Shown in pieces: positions 29,790 to 37,651 of a stretch of 64,000 bases of DNA. Each line of letters begins with the position of its first letter. The stretch's first letter is position 1. The stretch comes from JALYXI01 sp963716685 (lineage in GTDB: Bacteria; Acidobacteriota; Terriglobia; Bryobacterales; Bryobacteraceae), in contig CAVQTR010000003.1 in the NCBI GenBank assembly GCA_963716685.1, forward strand, positions 1-64,000, given 5' to 3'. The notes beneath the pieces were generated by a model. The model saw only the letters and a list, made by a program, of their open reading frames with translations, made no database searches and had not been told where the DNA came from. Both the position numbers and the translations under genes were made by a program.

Positions 29790-31032
29790 GCGTCACGTCG
29801 ACGGCGTGGGTCACGTCGTCCACTTTGGTCGTCGCTTTGGTCGTTCCCAGCCCGTCGAACATGCCGTCTTCGCGAATGCGGTCGAGGAAGTAGTCCGGAT
29901 AAGTCGAATTGAATGGTTTGCCTTCCTGAACTCCCCAAAGCTTGCGCACCGCGGGCTCCCCATTCAGATCCAATCCTTTGATATCCAGCTTGCCCATGGT
30001 GTAGAGCGGACCGGTGTCGAACTGGAGCACCACGTCGACTGTGTGCGCCTGATCGTCAATGGTCCTGTCCGTGGAACCCCGCGCTTCCATATAGCCTTCG
30101 CGCCGGAGTTGGGTGCGTACGCGCTCCAAACCCTCATTGATTTCGTCGAAGTTCACCACATTGCCGGTCTTGATCTTAGCGTTGCCCAGAAGCTCGTCCG
30201 CCGCGCCGGTGATGATCACCTTGTGCAGCTTATAGGGAACGCCTTCTTCCACCGTCACATGCACAATCACGCCCTTCACTTTGGGATCGGGTTCGGTGGT
30301 AAACAGGGGGAACTTTACCCGGACGAATCCCTTCGCGTCATAAAGCGGGCGAATCTGGTTGTCCAGCAGCTGCCGGAAATTGTCCTTCGTGAATGGTGTT
30401 CCAAAGGCAACGTCGTTGATTGCGTTCTGCAGCCTGATCTCCGAGATGACTTTGTTCCCTGTAAAGGTGACGTGAGAGACGGGCGGCAGCCCGTCCGCCA
30501 GACGGTACACGATCTTGTACTCGTCTTTGCCGGTGGGAATCACCTCGCCCAGCACGCGATTGGGTTTGTTTTGCGAAGCCAGATACTCCTCGATCAGACG
30601 CGTATAGCTTTCCAGCACGGTTTTGGTGCCGGGCAGCGAAGGGCTGTATAACGGATTGCGCGACTTCAGGAACGCCTCGAGGCCGGGCGTCGCAACCCCA
30701 AGTTCTTCAAACTGAACGGGAAAGCGGCCGGTTGTCTCCGACACATCGAAATTCGCGGCGTAGCCCTGGCCGCCCGGTCCGGGACCGAACTGATATCCCA
30801 CGGTTTCGAACATGCCGGTCGCCAGAATGCGGTCCCGGGCAGCGTCGAATTCCGGTTTAGCCACCACCTGTCCCAGCTGCAACCCGGAGACGCTGAGAAT
30901 CTGTTCACGGGTGTAGAGCCGGTTTCCACGCACAGTCAGGGAGCGCAAAGGAAACCGGCGCTCGACTGCCTCCTGCTGACCCAGTGCGGCAGCGACAATC
31001 ACCAGCCAAAGCGCAAGAGTTCGGGACGGCAT
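29692..31032 (-). CDS. POTRA-repeat outer-membrane assembly-like protein without barrel
   Basis: 446 residues with signal peptide (MPSRTLALWLVIVAAALGQ). Several POTRA-like modules follow (FPLRSLTVRGNRLYTREQIL, VSHVTFTGNKVISEIRLQNAI, YKLHKVIITGAADELL, TMGKLDIKGLDLNGEPAVRKLWGVQEGKPF), as in BamA/TamA. The 16-strand barrel is absent; the chain ends in a short polar tail (SSKPVIRKKQPGQADQ). It may be a periplasmic helper of outer-membrane insertion, a lone Acidobacteriota type. The last 98 nt are antisense to the gene at 29328. Divergent from lpd. Confidence 0.8.
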   Translation of the reverse strand: MPSRTLALWLVIVAAALGQQEAVERRFPLRSLTVRGNRLYTREQILSVSGLQLGQVVAKPEFDAARDRILATGMFETVGYQFGPGPGGQGYAANFDVSETTGRFPVQFEELGVATPGLEAFLKSRNPLYSPSLPGTKTVLESYTRLIEEYLASQNKPNRVLGEVIPTGKDEYKIVYRLADGLPPVSHVTFTGNKVISEIRLQNAINDVAFGTPFTKDNFRQLLDNQIRPLYDAKGFVRVKFPLFTTEPDPKVKGVIVHVTVEEGVPYKLHKVIITGAADELLGNAKIKTGNVVNFDEINEGLERVRTQLRREGYMEARGSTDRTIDDQAHTVDVVLQFDTGPLYTMGKLDIKGLDLNGEPAVRKLWGVQEGKPFNSTYPDYFLDRIREDGMFDGLGTTKATTKVDDVTHAVDVTLTFGYSSKPVIRKKQPGQADQDRPTITSPHAI

Positions 31033-31059
31033 ACGAACAGTTAAAACCCTACCCTACTG

Positions 31060-31065
31060 TAGAAT
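31060..31065 (+). promoter_or_regulatory. -10-like hexamer of a possible leaderless transcript
   Basis: TAGAAT, 7 nt before the GTG start at 31073 of lpd. Confidence 0.45.
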
Positions 31066-31072
31066 ACAAGTA

Positions 31073-32467
31073 GTGACATACGATCTGATTGTGATTGGCA
31101 GCGGGCCCGGCGGCTACTCTGCCGCAGTCCGCGCGGGCCAGTATGGACTGAAGACGGCCCTCATTGAAAAGGACAACAAGCTGGGGGGCACCTGCCTTCT
31201 GGTCGGCTGCATCCCCACCAAAGCACTGCTGCACACCGCCGATGTCTGGAACTATATGCAGCATTCCGAAGACGAGGGAATCAGCTGCGCGAATCCCACG
31301 CTGAATCTGGCGAAAGCCATGGACCGCAAGAACTCCATCGTGAACAAACACGCCAAAGGCGTCGAGTTCCTGATGAAAAAGAACAAAGTCCAGGTGATCA
31401 AAGGCCTGGCGACCCTCAAGGGCGGCGGGAAAGTCGAAGTTAAAACGGATAAGGGCACCGAAATCCACGACGCGAAGAATATCCTGATCGCTACGGGATC
31501 GACGGCGCGCATGATTCCGGGGTTGCAGCCCGATGCGGAAACCATCCTGACCAACGTCGAAATTCTCAACCTGACGAAAGTGCCGAAGTCGCTCGCGATC
31601 ATCGGGGCGGGCGCCGTCGGGGTCGAATTTGCCTCCATGTTTAAGCGCTTCGGCTCGGAGGTCTCCATCTTCGAACTGCTGCCGCGCATTGTTCCTGTGG
31701 AAGACGAAGAAGTTTCGAAGGAACTGGAGCGAGTCTTCAAGAAGCAGAAGATCCGTATTGAAACCGGCGTGAAATGCGAAGACATCCGCAAGACCGCAAA
31801 CGGCGTCTCTATGCAGGTTTCCTTCAAGGACGGCAAGACCGAGCACGTGGAAGCCGAAAAACTGCTGGTTGCCGTGGGCCGTGTGCCCAATACATCCGGC
31901 ATCGGCCTCGAAAACACCAAAGTGGAAGTGGACCGCGGTTTTATCAAAACGAACGAATACCAGCAGACCGCGGAACCGAATGTTTACGCCATCGGCGACG
32001 TGGTTGCCGGTACTCCGCAGCTGGCCCACGTCGCGTCCGCGCAGGGCATGGTGGCCGTTGCCAAAATGGCCGGCAAACCCACGACGCCGCTTCGGCGGAA
32101 CCGCATCCCCGGCGCAACCTATACCGAACCGGGCATCGGCAGCGTTGGGCTAACGGAAGCGCAGGCGCGGGAACAGGGCTATCAGGTTAAAGTCGGCAAG
32201 TTCCCGTTCGTCGCCAACAGCAAGGCCACCATTCTGGGTAACCACGATGGCTTCGTAAAGATCATATCCGACGAGAAGTACGGCGAAATTCTGGGTGTTC
32301 ATATCATTGGCCCGCAGGGTTATGAGCTGATCGCGGAAGCTGTGGCGGCAATGGAAGCCGAGGCCACGGTCGAGACCATGATGAACACCATCCACGCGCA
32401 CCCCACCATCTACGAAGCCCTCGGCGAGGCTTTCAACAACGTCTACGGCCTCGCGATAAATGCCTGA
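31073..32467 (+). CDS. lpdA: Dihydrolipoyl dehydrogenase (E3)
   Basis: 464 residues, GTG start. Reoxidises dihydrolipoamide of 2-oxoacid dehydrogenases and glycine cleavage. FAD motif IGSGPGGYSAAVRA, redox pair GTCLLVGCIPTK, NAD motif IIGAGAVGVEFA, and the C-terminal HAHPTIYEAL with the catalytic His-Glu. Length is standard. Overlaps lipB by 8 nt. No Shine-Dalgarno; a -10-like TAGAAT lies 7 nt upstream. No E1 subunit gene is close by. Confidence 0.97.
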   Translation: MTYDLIVIGSGPGGYSAAVRAGQYGLKTALIEKDNKLGGTCLLVGCIPTKALLHTADVWNYMQHSEDEGISCANPTLNLAKAMDRKNSIVNKHAKGVEFLMKKNKVQVIKGLATLKGGGKVEVKTDKGTEIHDAKNILIATGSTARMIPGLQPDAETILTNVEILNLTKVPKSLAIIGAGAVGVEFASMFKRFGSEVSIFELLPRIVPVEDEEVSKELERVFKKQKIRIETGVKCEDIRKTANGVSMQVSFKDGKTEHVEAEKLLVAVGRVPNTSGIGLENTKVEVDRGFIKTNEYQQTAEPNVYAIGDVVAGTPQLAHVASAQGMVAVAKMAGKPTTPLRRNRIPGATYTEPGIGSVGLTEAQAREQGYQVKVGKFPFVANSKATILGNHDGFVKIISDEKYGEILGVHIIGPQGYELIAEAVAAMEAEATVETMMNTIHAHPTIYEALGEAFNNVYGLAINA

Positions 32468-33188
32468 TTCTTTGGAGATTCGGGATCTTGGCCGGTTGGA
32501 TTGGCTTCGTTCCGCGGAATACCAGCAGCAGCTGGTTCAGGAGCGCCGCGCCGGCCTGATCCCGGATCAGCTTCTCTTCGTTGAGCATCCGCACGTGATC
32601 ACCCTTGGCCGCAACGCCCACCGGGAGAACCTGCTGGTGAGTGAAGAAGCACTGGGGCGCGCCGCTATTGCCCTGCATGAAACCAATCGCGGCGGGGATG
32701 TGACGTATCATGGTCCGGGGCAGGTGGTCGGCTACCCGATCCTCGACCTGAATGAGTGGAAGCGCGATGTCCATCTATATGTCCGGGCTGTCGAGCAGGT
32801 AATCATCGATGCGCTGGCTGATTTTGGGATTGCGGCGGAGCGGATTGCCGGTCTCACCGGCGTGTGGACGGGCGGAGCCAAAATCGCCGCGATCGGAGTT
32901 CATCTGAGCCGCTGGGTGACTTCCCACGGCTTCGCGCTGAACGTGGATACCGACCTTACGTATTTTCAGTACATTGTGCCGTGCGGCATTTCGAAGCCCG
33001 TGACGTCCCTGCGGACGCTGGGTTGTGAGGCTTCGCGCGCGGAAGTAATCGACCGGCTCGGCCGGCATTTTGCCAAAAATTTCAATCGGGAGAGCGTGAC
33101 GTATGGATGTAGTGATGCCGCAGATGGGCGAGAGTATCGTCGAGGGAACGTTGACGAAATGGCTCAAGAAGCCCGGCGATACTGTTGA
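32460..33188 (+). CDS. lipB: Octanoyltransferase LipB, with unusual C-terminal extension
   Basis: 242 residues. Transfers octanoyl from acyl carrier protein to lipoyl domains. Family motifs: EHPHVITLGRNAHREN, RGGDVTYHGPGQ, the Lys in GGAKIAAIGVHL and the catalytic Cys of VPCGIS. Normal LipB ends near FAKNFNRE. Here the reading continues for about 28 residues (VTYGCSDAADGREYRR and on) through the first 86 nt of the E2 gene, in another frame. Overlaps lpd by 8 nt. Confidence 0.95.
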   Translation: MPDSLEIRDLGRLDWLRSAEYQQQLVQERRAGLIPDQLLFVEHPHVITLGRNAHRENLLVSEEALGRAAIALHETNRGGDVTYHGPGQVVGYPILDLNEWKRDVHLYVRAVEQVIIDALADFGIAAERIAGLTGVWTGGAKIAAIGVHLSRWVTSHGFALNVDTDLTYFQYIVPCGISKPVTSLRTLGCEASRAEVIDRLGRHFAKNFNRESVTYGCSDAADGREYRRGNVDEMAQEARRYC

Positions 33189-34461
33189 GCGGGACGAACC
33201 GCTGTTTGAGATTTCGACCGATAAGGTAGACACGGAAATCCCGTCTCCCGGCGCCGGGACTCTCTCAGAAGTGCTGGTGCAGGAAGGCCAGACGGTCGGG
33301 ATCAACACCGTTGTGGCACGCATCGGCGAAGCCAATGGCGCCGCGGCTTCCGCGCCGCCGAACCCCGTTGTGGAACCAGTTGCGAAGGCGGCCGAGCCCG
33401 ATCCCGCTGTGGCCTCTTCCGCTGCCCCGGAGACCAGCGCGCCTGGACCCGCTGTAGAGCCTGAACCCGAGCCGAAGGAAGAAGCTTCCTCTTCAGCAGC
33501 TGCGGAGCCCGCCGGACCCCTGTCTCCGCTCGTGCGCAAAATGGCGCGCGAAAACAACGTGGATCTCAACAAGGTCACCGGCACCGGAGCCGGCGGCCGT
33601 ATCACCAAGCAGGATGTGGAAGCCTTCATGAGTCAGAAGGCGGCCCCGGCGGAAGCGCCGAAGCCCGTCGAAGCGCCGAAGCCGGTCGAAACGCCCAAAG
33701 CTGCTTCCGCACCCGCACCCACGCCTTCGAAACCACCGATGGAGGCGCCGCCCAAGGTCGCGACACAGGCCAAAAACCGCATTGAACCTCTCAGCACGAT
33801 GCGGCAGAAGATCGCCGAGCACATGCTGATGAGCCAGGCGACTTCCGCCCACGTCACAACTGTTCACAAGGTGGACATGACGAAGGTGGCGAAGATGCGC
33901 GCGAAACACAAAGCCGATTTCACCTCGCGCTATGGCATGTCGCTGACGTTCCTGCCGTTCGTGACCCGTGCGACGGTCGAGGCGCTGCGCGAATTCCCGC
34001 TGTTGAATGCCTCGATCGAAGGCAACAACATCATCTATCACAACGAAATCAACATCGGCATCGCGGTTTCGCTGGAAAACGGGCTCATTGTGCCGGTAAT
34101 CCGGCAGGCCGATGAGAAGAACGTGCTGGGTCTGCAGCGCTCCATTGTCGACCTTGCGGCGCGCGCGCGCTCCCGCCAGCTGAAGCCCGACGAAGTCGCG
34201 GGCGGTACGTTCTCCATCTCGAACTTCGGCAGCTTCGGCAGTGTTTTTGCCACGCCGGTCATCAACCAGCCGCAGGTAGCCATTCTGGGTGTCGGCGCCG
34301 TGGAGAAGGTTCCCGTAGTTGTGGACGATGCCATTGCTATTCGCAGCGTCATGTACCTTTCGCTTAGCTTTGACCATCGTTTGATCGATGGCGCGCTGGG
34401 CGATCAGTTCACCAGTAAGGTGAAGTCCGTGCTCGAGAGCTGGTCCGAAGAGGTGCTCTGA
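33103..34461 (+). CDS. 2-oxoacid dehydrogenase dihydrolipoyl acyltransferase (E2)
   Basis: 452 residues. One lipoyl domain with the modified Lys in STDKVDTEI, a linker rich in Pro/Ala/Glu, a peripheral subunit-binding domain (SPLVRKMARENNVDLNKVTGTGAGGRI), a second Pro/Lys linker with near repeats (EAPKPVEAPKPVETPK), and the catalytic core with SFDHRLIDG. Sequence resembles the 2-oxoglutarate or actinobacterial DlaT types, so substrate is not fixed. Starts inside lipB (GGGAG ribosome site about 10 nt upstream). E3, LipB and E2 are adjacent but E1 is absent. Confidence 0.95.
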   Translation: MDVVMPQMGESIVEGTLTKWLKKPGDTVERDEPLFEISTDKVDTEIPSPGAGTLSEVLVQEGQTVGINTVVARIGEANGAAASAPPNPVVEPVAKAAEPDPAVASSAAPETSAPGPAVEPEPEPKEEASSSAAAEPAGPLSPLVRKMARENNVDLNKVTGTGAGGRITKQDVEAFMSQKAAPAEAPKPVEAPKPVETPKAASAPAPTPSKPPMEAPPKVATQAKNRIEPLSTMRQKIAEHMLMSQATSAHVTTVHKVDMTKVAKMRAKHKADFTSRYGMSLTFLPFVTRATVEALREFPLLNASIEGNNIIYHNEINIGIAVSLENGLIVPVIRQADEKNVLGLQRSIVDLAARARSRQLKPDEVAGGTFSISNFGSFGSVFATPVINQPQVAILGVGAVEKVPVVVDDAIAIRSVMYLSLSFDHRLIDGALGDQFTSKVKSVLESWSEEVL

Positions 34462-34462
34462 T

Positions 34463-34972
34463 TTGGTCGACCGGATCTTCGTCGACTATTCGATTCAGAA
34501 GCTCACGCAGGCGTCCGGAAGAGTGGATGCCTGCCTGGGCAGGCTGAACGACGACCAGATCTGGATGAAGGGTGGCCGCAACGAGAACGCGGTCGGCAAT
34601 CTTGTGCTGCACCTTTGCGGCAACATCCGGCAATGGATTGTGTCCGGGGTTGGCGGCGCGCCCCAAACGCGTGATCGCGATGCGGAATTCGCGGCAGCGG
34701 GCGGCACGAACATCGCCGGTCTTCGGCAGGCAATGAGCGAAACGGTCGAGGAAGGTCTCGCGATCATCCGCGTTCAAACGGCGGAGACGCTGGCCCGTCC
34801 CATTGAGGTGCAAAGCTACCACGTCACCGTGCTCGAAGCCATTTATCACGTGGTGGAACACTTCGCAGGTCATGCCGGGCAGATCATCTTCGCGACGAAA
34901 ATGCTAACCGGCGAAGATCTTGGGTTTTACCACCACCTGAAGTTTCGAGCGCATGTGGAGCGCACGCCTTAG
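34463..34972 (+). CDS. DinB-superfamily (DUF1572-like) protein
   Basis: 169 residues, TTG start 1 nt after the E2 stop. Four-helix DinB/YfiT-like fold with a three-His metal set: LVLHLCGNI, then YHVVEHFAGHAGQI. Members include thiol-S-transferases (bacillithiol, mycothiol), but no specific substrate can be assigned. It converges with galE and overlaps it by 4 nt. Confidence 0.78.
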   Translation: MVDRIFVDYSIQKLTQASGRVDACLGRLNDDQIWMKGGRNENAVGNLVLHLCGNIRQWIVSGVGGAPQTRDRDAEFAAAGGTNIAGLRQAMSETVEEGLAIIRVQTAETLARPIEVQSYHVTVLEAIYHVVEHFAGHAGQIIFATKMLTGEDLGFYHHLKFRAHVERTP

Positions 34973-35934
34973 CGCGCGAACCAGGCGCAGGCCGATCGCA
35001 TGATCTCATCGATCCCGGAATGCTTCGGCGTCCAGCCGAGAACTTCCTTCGCGCGGGCTCCATCAGCTATCAGCACGGCAGGATCGCCGCTTCGTCGGGG
35101 CGCTACGTTTGCCGGTACCGAACGCCCCGTTGCCGCCTCTACTGCGTTCACAATCTCGAACACCGAGTAGCCGCTGCCCGTGCCCAGGTTGAAAGCGCCG
35201 CTTTCGCCCCCGGCCAGCAAATGCAGGAGCGCTAAATGGTGAGCGGACGCCAGATCGGTCACATGTACGTAATCGCGAACGGCGGAGCCGTCGGGTGTCG
35301 GATAGTCGCCACCGAAAATGGAGAGTGGCGGCGCTTTTCCGAGTGCGGCCAGAATCGCCAGCGGAATCAGATGTGTCTCGCGATCGTGAGTCTCGCCCAG
35401 TTCGCCATCCGGATCGGCGCCAGCGGCGTTGAAGAATCTCAGCGCAACCCAGCGGAGCCCGTACGCGCGCCCGTACCACTCCAACGCGCGTTCGATAAAC
35501 AGTTTTGATTCTCCGTAGGGATTCAGCGGGCGTGCGGGTGTTGACTCGGTCAGCGGCAGGTTCTGCGGCTGACCGTAAATGGCGCAACTGGAGGAAAAGA
35601 CGATTGTATTGACGCCCGCACTGCGCATGCTGTCCAGCAAATTCAGCGTGCTAACTACGTTGTTCTGGAAGTATTCGCTGGGTTGCTCGATCGATTCGCC
35701 GACGTACGTGCTGGCGGCGAAATGAATGACAGCCTGCGGACGGTGCTCCTCGAGAACCTGGCGAACAGCCTGGGTGTCGCCAATATCGCACTCGGCCAGG
35801 GGTCCCCAGCGTACCGCCTCGCGGTGCCCGGTGCGCAGATCGTCCATCGCTACAGGTTGAAATCCCAGCTTCGCCAGATACTTGGCCGTGTGGCTGCCGA
35901 TATAGCCAGCCGCGCCTGTCAGGACTATTTTCAA
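34969..35934 (-). CDS. galE: UDP-glucose 4-epimerase
   Basis: 321 residues, TTG start. Interconverts UDP-glucose and UDP-galactose. Extended SDR: NAD motif TGAAGYIGSHTAKYL, catalytic Ser (FSSSCAIYG) and Tyr/Lys (NPYGESK), then RFFNAAGADPDGELGETH, the GalE hallmark. Length is normal. A TACTCT hexamer lies 6 nt before the start and no Shine-Dalgarno is visible. Confidence 0.94.
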   Translation of the reverse strand: MKIVLTGAAGYIGSHTAKYLAKLGFQPVAMDDLRTGHREAVRWGPLAECDIGDTQAVRQVLEEHRPQAVIHFAASTYVGESIEQPSEYFQNNVVSTLNLLDSMRSAGVNTIVFSSSCAIYGQPQNLPLTESTPARPLNPYGESKLFIERALEWYGRAYGLRWVALRFFNAAGADPDGELGETHDRETHLIPLAILAALGKAPPLSIFGGDYPTPDGSAVRDYVHVTDLASAHHLALLHLLAGGESGAFNLGTGSGYSVFEIVNAVEAATGRSVPANVAPRRSGDPAVLIADGARAKEVLGWTPKHSGIDEIMRSACAWFAR

Positions 35935-35940
35935 TAGAAA

Positions 35941-35946
35941 AGAGTA
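35941..35946 (-). promoter_or_regulatory. -10-like hexamer before galE
   Basis: TACTCT on the minus strand, exactly 6 nt before the TTG start at 35934. Confidence 0.3.
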
Positions 35947-35978
35947 GCAGAATTAAATATGGGGAAATAAAAACCCCT

Positions 35979-36200
35979 CTAACTGCAACTCGCAAATGAT
36001 CCGAATAACGGGCTTTGATTGCTAATGACACCGGCTCCCGCAAGCACGACGTTCATAGCCCGTTCCCGAACCACCGTGCCAATTGCAGCAGAGGGCAGGT
36101 TGGAAGTACTTCTCTGATTCTCTCTAGGGATAGCAACCTGAACGCCAGGTGTCAATGCCTGCAACTGATTGATTTCACAGCCCACAAAGTGCCCGGCCAT
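35979..36200 (-). CDS. Small unknown open frame, doubtful
   Basis: 73 codons from ATG 36200 (MAGHFVGCEINQLQALTPG to the end SPLFGSFASCS), 44 nt upstream of galE and on the same strand. The composition looks protein-like (hydrophobic patch NVVLAGAGVIS) but there is no ribosome site and no recognised family. It may be a real small gene or chance. Confidence 0.25.
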   Translation of the reverse strand: MAGHFVGCEINQLQALTPGVQVAIPRENQRSTSNLPSAAIGTVVRERAMNVVLAGAGVISNQSPLFGSFASCS

Positions 36201-36244
36201 GGTGCATTGAGTCGCCCGGTGGTGCACCCGCTGTGTCGCTGTGA

Positions 36245-36250
36245 CACAAT
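36245..36250 (+). promoter_or_regulatory. -10-like hexamer with overlapping inverted repeat
   Basis: CACAAT, exactly 6 nt before ATG 36257. The inverted repeat TGTGTC-n5-GACACA (36232-36248) overlaps it and could be an operator. Confidence 0.35.
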
Positions 36251-36256
36251 CGGCGC

Positions 36257-37645
36257 ATGGCACCGGGTTTTCTGCGGGGAATTGTGCGAATTTTGCTGGG
36301 CGCGGCCCTTGGATCCGGCCTGATTCCGGCCAACGCGCAGCAGGAACCGGAAATCCCGGCCACAACAGGGATTGAAACTTACAAAGTTTATACCGAACAC
36401 CCGCGCCTTTTTCTTCGGCCCGGCCGCCTGCGGCTGCTGCGCCGGGAACGGGAACGCAAATCGTTGCGCTGGGAACAGTTCGTCCTTCTACTGAAGGGTG
36501 GCGCGCCCATGCCGGAGCCGGCCTTCGCATTGGCTTTGTTTTATCAAATTGCAGAAGACAGGGATTCCGGGCGCAAAGCCGTGGCCTGGGCGCTGAACCC
36601 GGCCAACACCGATGCTCGGCAGCTCGCCCTGGTTTTCGACTGGTGCCAGGATTTGCTGAGTGAGGCCGAAAACCGGAGCCTGCGTGCCAGGCTGGAAAAC
36701 ATCGCTCAGGCACCGGGCGATTCGTTTGAAGCGCACCGCGGCAAGGTTCTGGCCGCCATTGCGATTTCGGGCGACTCCGCCATCGCCACGCCGGTGCTCA
36801 CCAAATTCATCGAAATGGTGTGGGAACCACGGATGCGCGCGCTCCGGGATGGCCGCGAACCCATTGCTCGCGACCAGGCCTTCGCCCTCTATGAAATCCT
36901 GCACGCGATACGCGACAACCTCAATGCGGATCTGCGCGACCAGTCTCCGGCCTATTTTAAGGATTTCCCGATCGAGCACCTGCTTGCTTATTACCCCGCG
37001 CCGTTTCCCGCTGCCGAGAACGAGTTTCACATTCAGGCCAGCAAATCGAACGGCGAACCGGACCTGAAGCAGGCTGCGCTGGCGCGCGCGGCCGAACTCG
37101 AAATGGTTGCGTACGATGCCAACGCCCCCGCAAGTCAGGTCCTTCAGGGATGGCTGATGAACGACCGGTTCCTGATGCGCGGCCCGTTCGGCAACCCTTA
37201 CGAGCTTTTGTGGGCCAACCCGTACCAGCCGGGCCTGAGCTATTACCACGTGCCGCTGGTCTTCCATGACGAACGGTTCGGTCACCTGTTTGTGCGCTCC
37301 AGCTGGGACGATTCCGCTTCCTGGCTCGGGTATTTCGACCGCCAGCTCGAGTTGTTTCAGGATGGCCGGATTACGATCCTGAATCCGGATCGCTCGCGCG
37401 AACCGGTGGATCTGGATGAGGCCGTCGTTTTCTTCGCGAAAGATGCTCGCCGGTTCCAGGTCCCCGCGAAGGAGGTCAATGACGCGTTTCTGGTCGGCCT
37501 GGAACCTAACCGCGTCTACCAGGTGGAAATTGACGATCAGGAACTGCGCGAAGAACGTTCGGACCCCGGCGGGATTCTCTACTTCCCCGGTGTGCGTGGC
37601 GGTTCGGGCATCCGCTTCAAGCCCGCTGACGCTGCTCTACACTGA
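36257..37645 (+). CDS. Secreted heparinase/alginate-lyase-like protein
   Basis: 462 residues with signal peptide (MAPGFLRGIVRILLGAALGSGLIPANA). EHPRLFLRPGRLRLLRRE is the opening seen in (alpha/alpha) toroid polysaccharide lyases; a long helical part follows, then beta-type segments with FGHLFVRSSWDDSASWLGYFD, typical of heparinase II/III-like proteins. The likeness is weak and catalytic residues cannot be assigned. Divergent from galE and 6 nt before gatB. Possible regulation by an inverted repeat overlapping its -10-like box. Confidence 0.6.
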   Translation: MAPGFLRGIVRILLGAALGSGLIPANAQQEPEIPATTGIETYKVYTEHPRLFLRPGRLRLLRRERERKSLRWEQFVLLLKGGAPMPEPAFALALFYQIAEDRDSGRKAVAWALNPANTDARQLALVFDWCQDLLSEAENRSLRARLENIAQAPGDSFEAHRGKVLAAIAISGDSAIATPVLTKFIEMVWEPRMRALRDGREPIARDQAFALYEILHAIRDNLNADLRDQSPAYFKDFPIEHLLAYYPAPFPAAENEFHIQASKSNGEPDLKQAALARAAELEMVAYDANAPASQVLQGWLMNDRFLMRGPFGNPYELLWANPYQPGLSYYHVPLVFHDERFGHLFVRSSWDDSASWLGYFDRQLELFQDGRITILNPDRSREPVDLDEAVVFFAKDARRFQVPAKEVNDAFLVGLEPNRVYQVEIDDQELREERSDPGGILYFPGVRGGSGIRFKPADAALH

Positions 37646-37651
37646 GAAGGA

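Larger units (their letters stand above)
35935..36256. other. Divergent intergenic region, 322 nt
   Basis: Lies between galE (minus) and the heparinase-like gene (plus). It contains the possible promoters of both, two inverted repeats next to the plus gene (36201-36228 and 36232-36248), and one small minus open frame. No other gene seen. Confidence 0.6.

Noticed and set aside
33650..33760. Near repeats APKPVE in the E2 gene as a mobile or tandem-repeat element
   Set aside because: They are the normal Pro/Ala/Lys flexible linker of E2 proteins.
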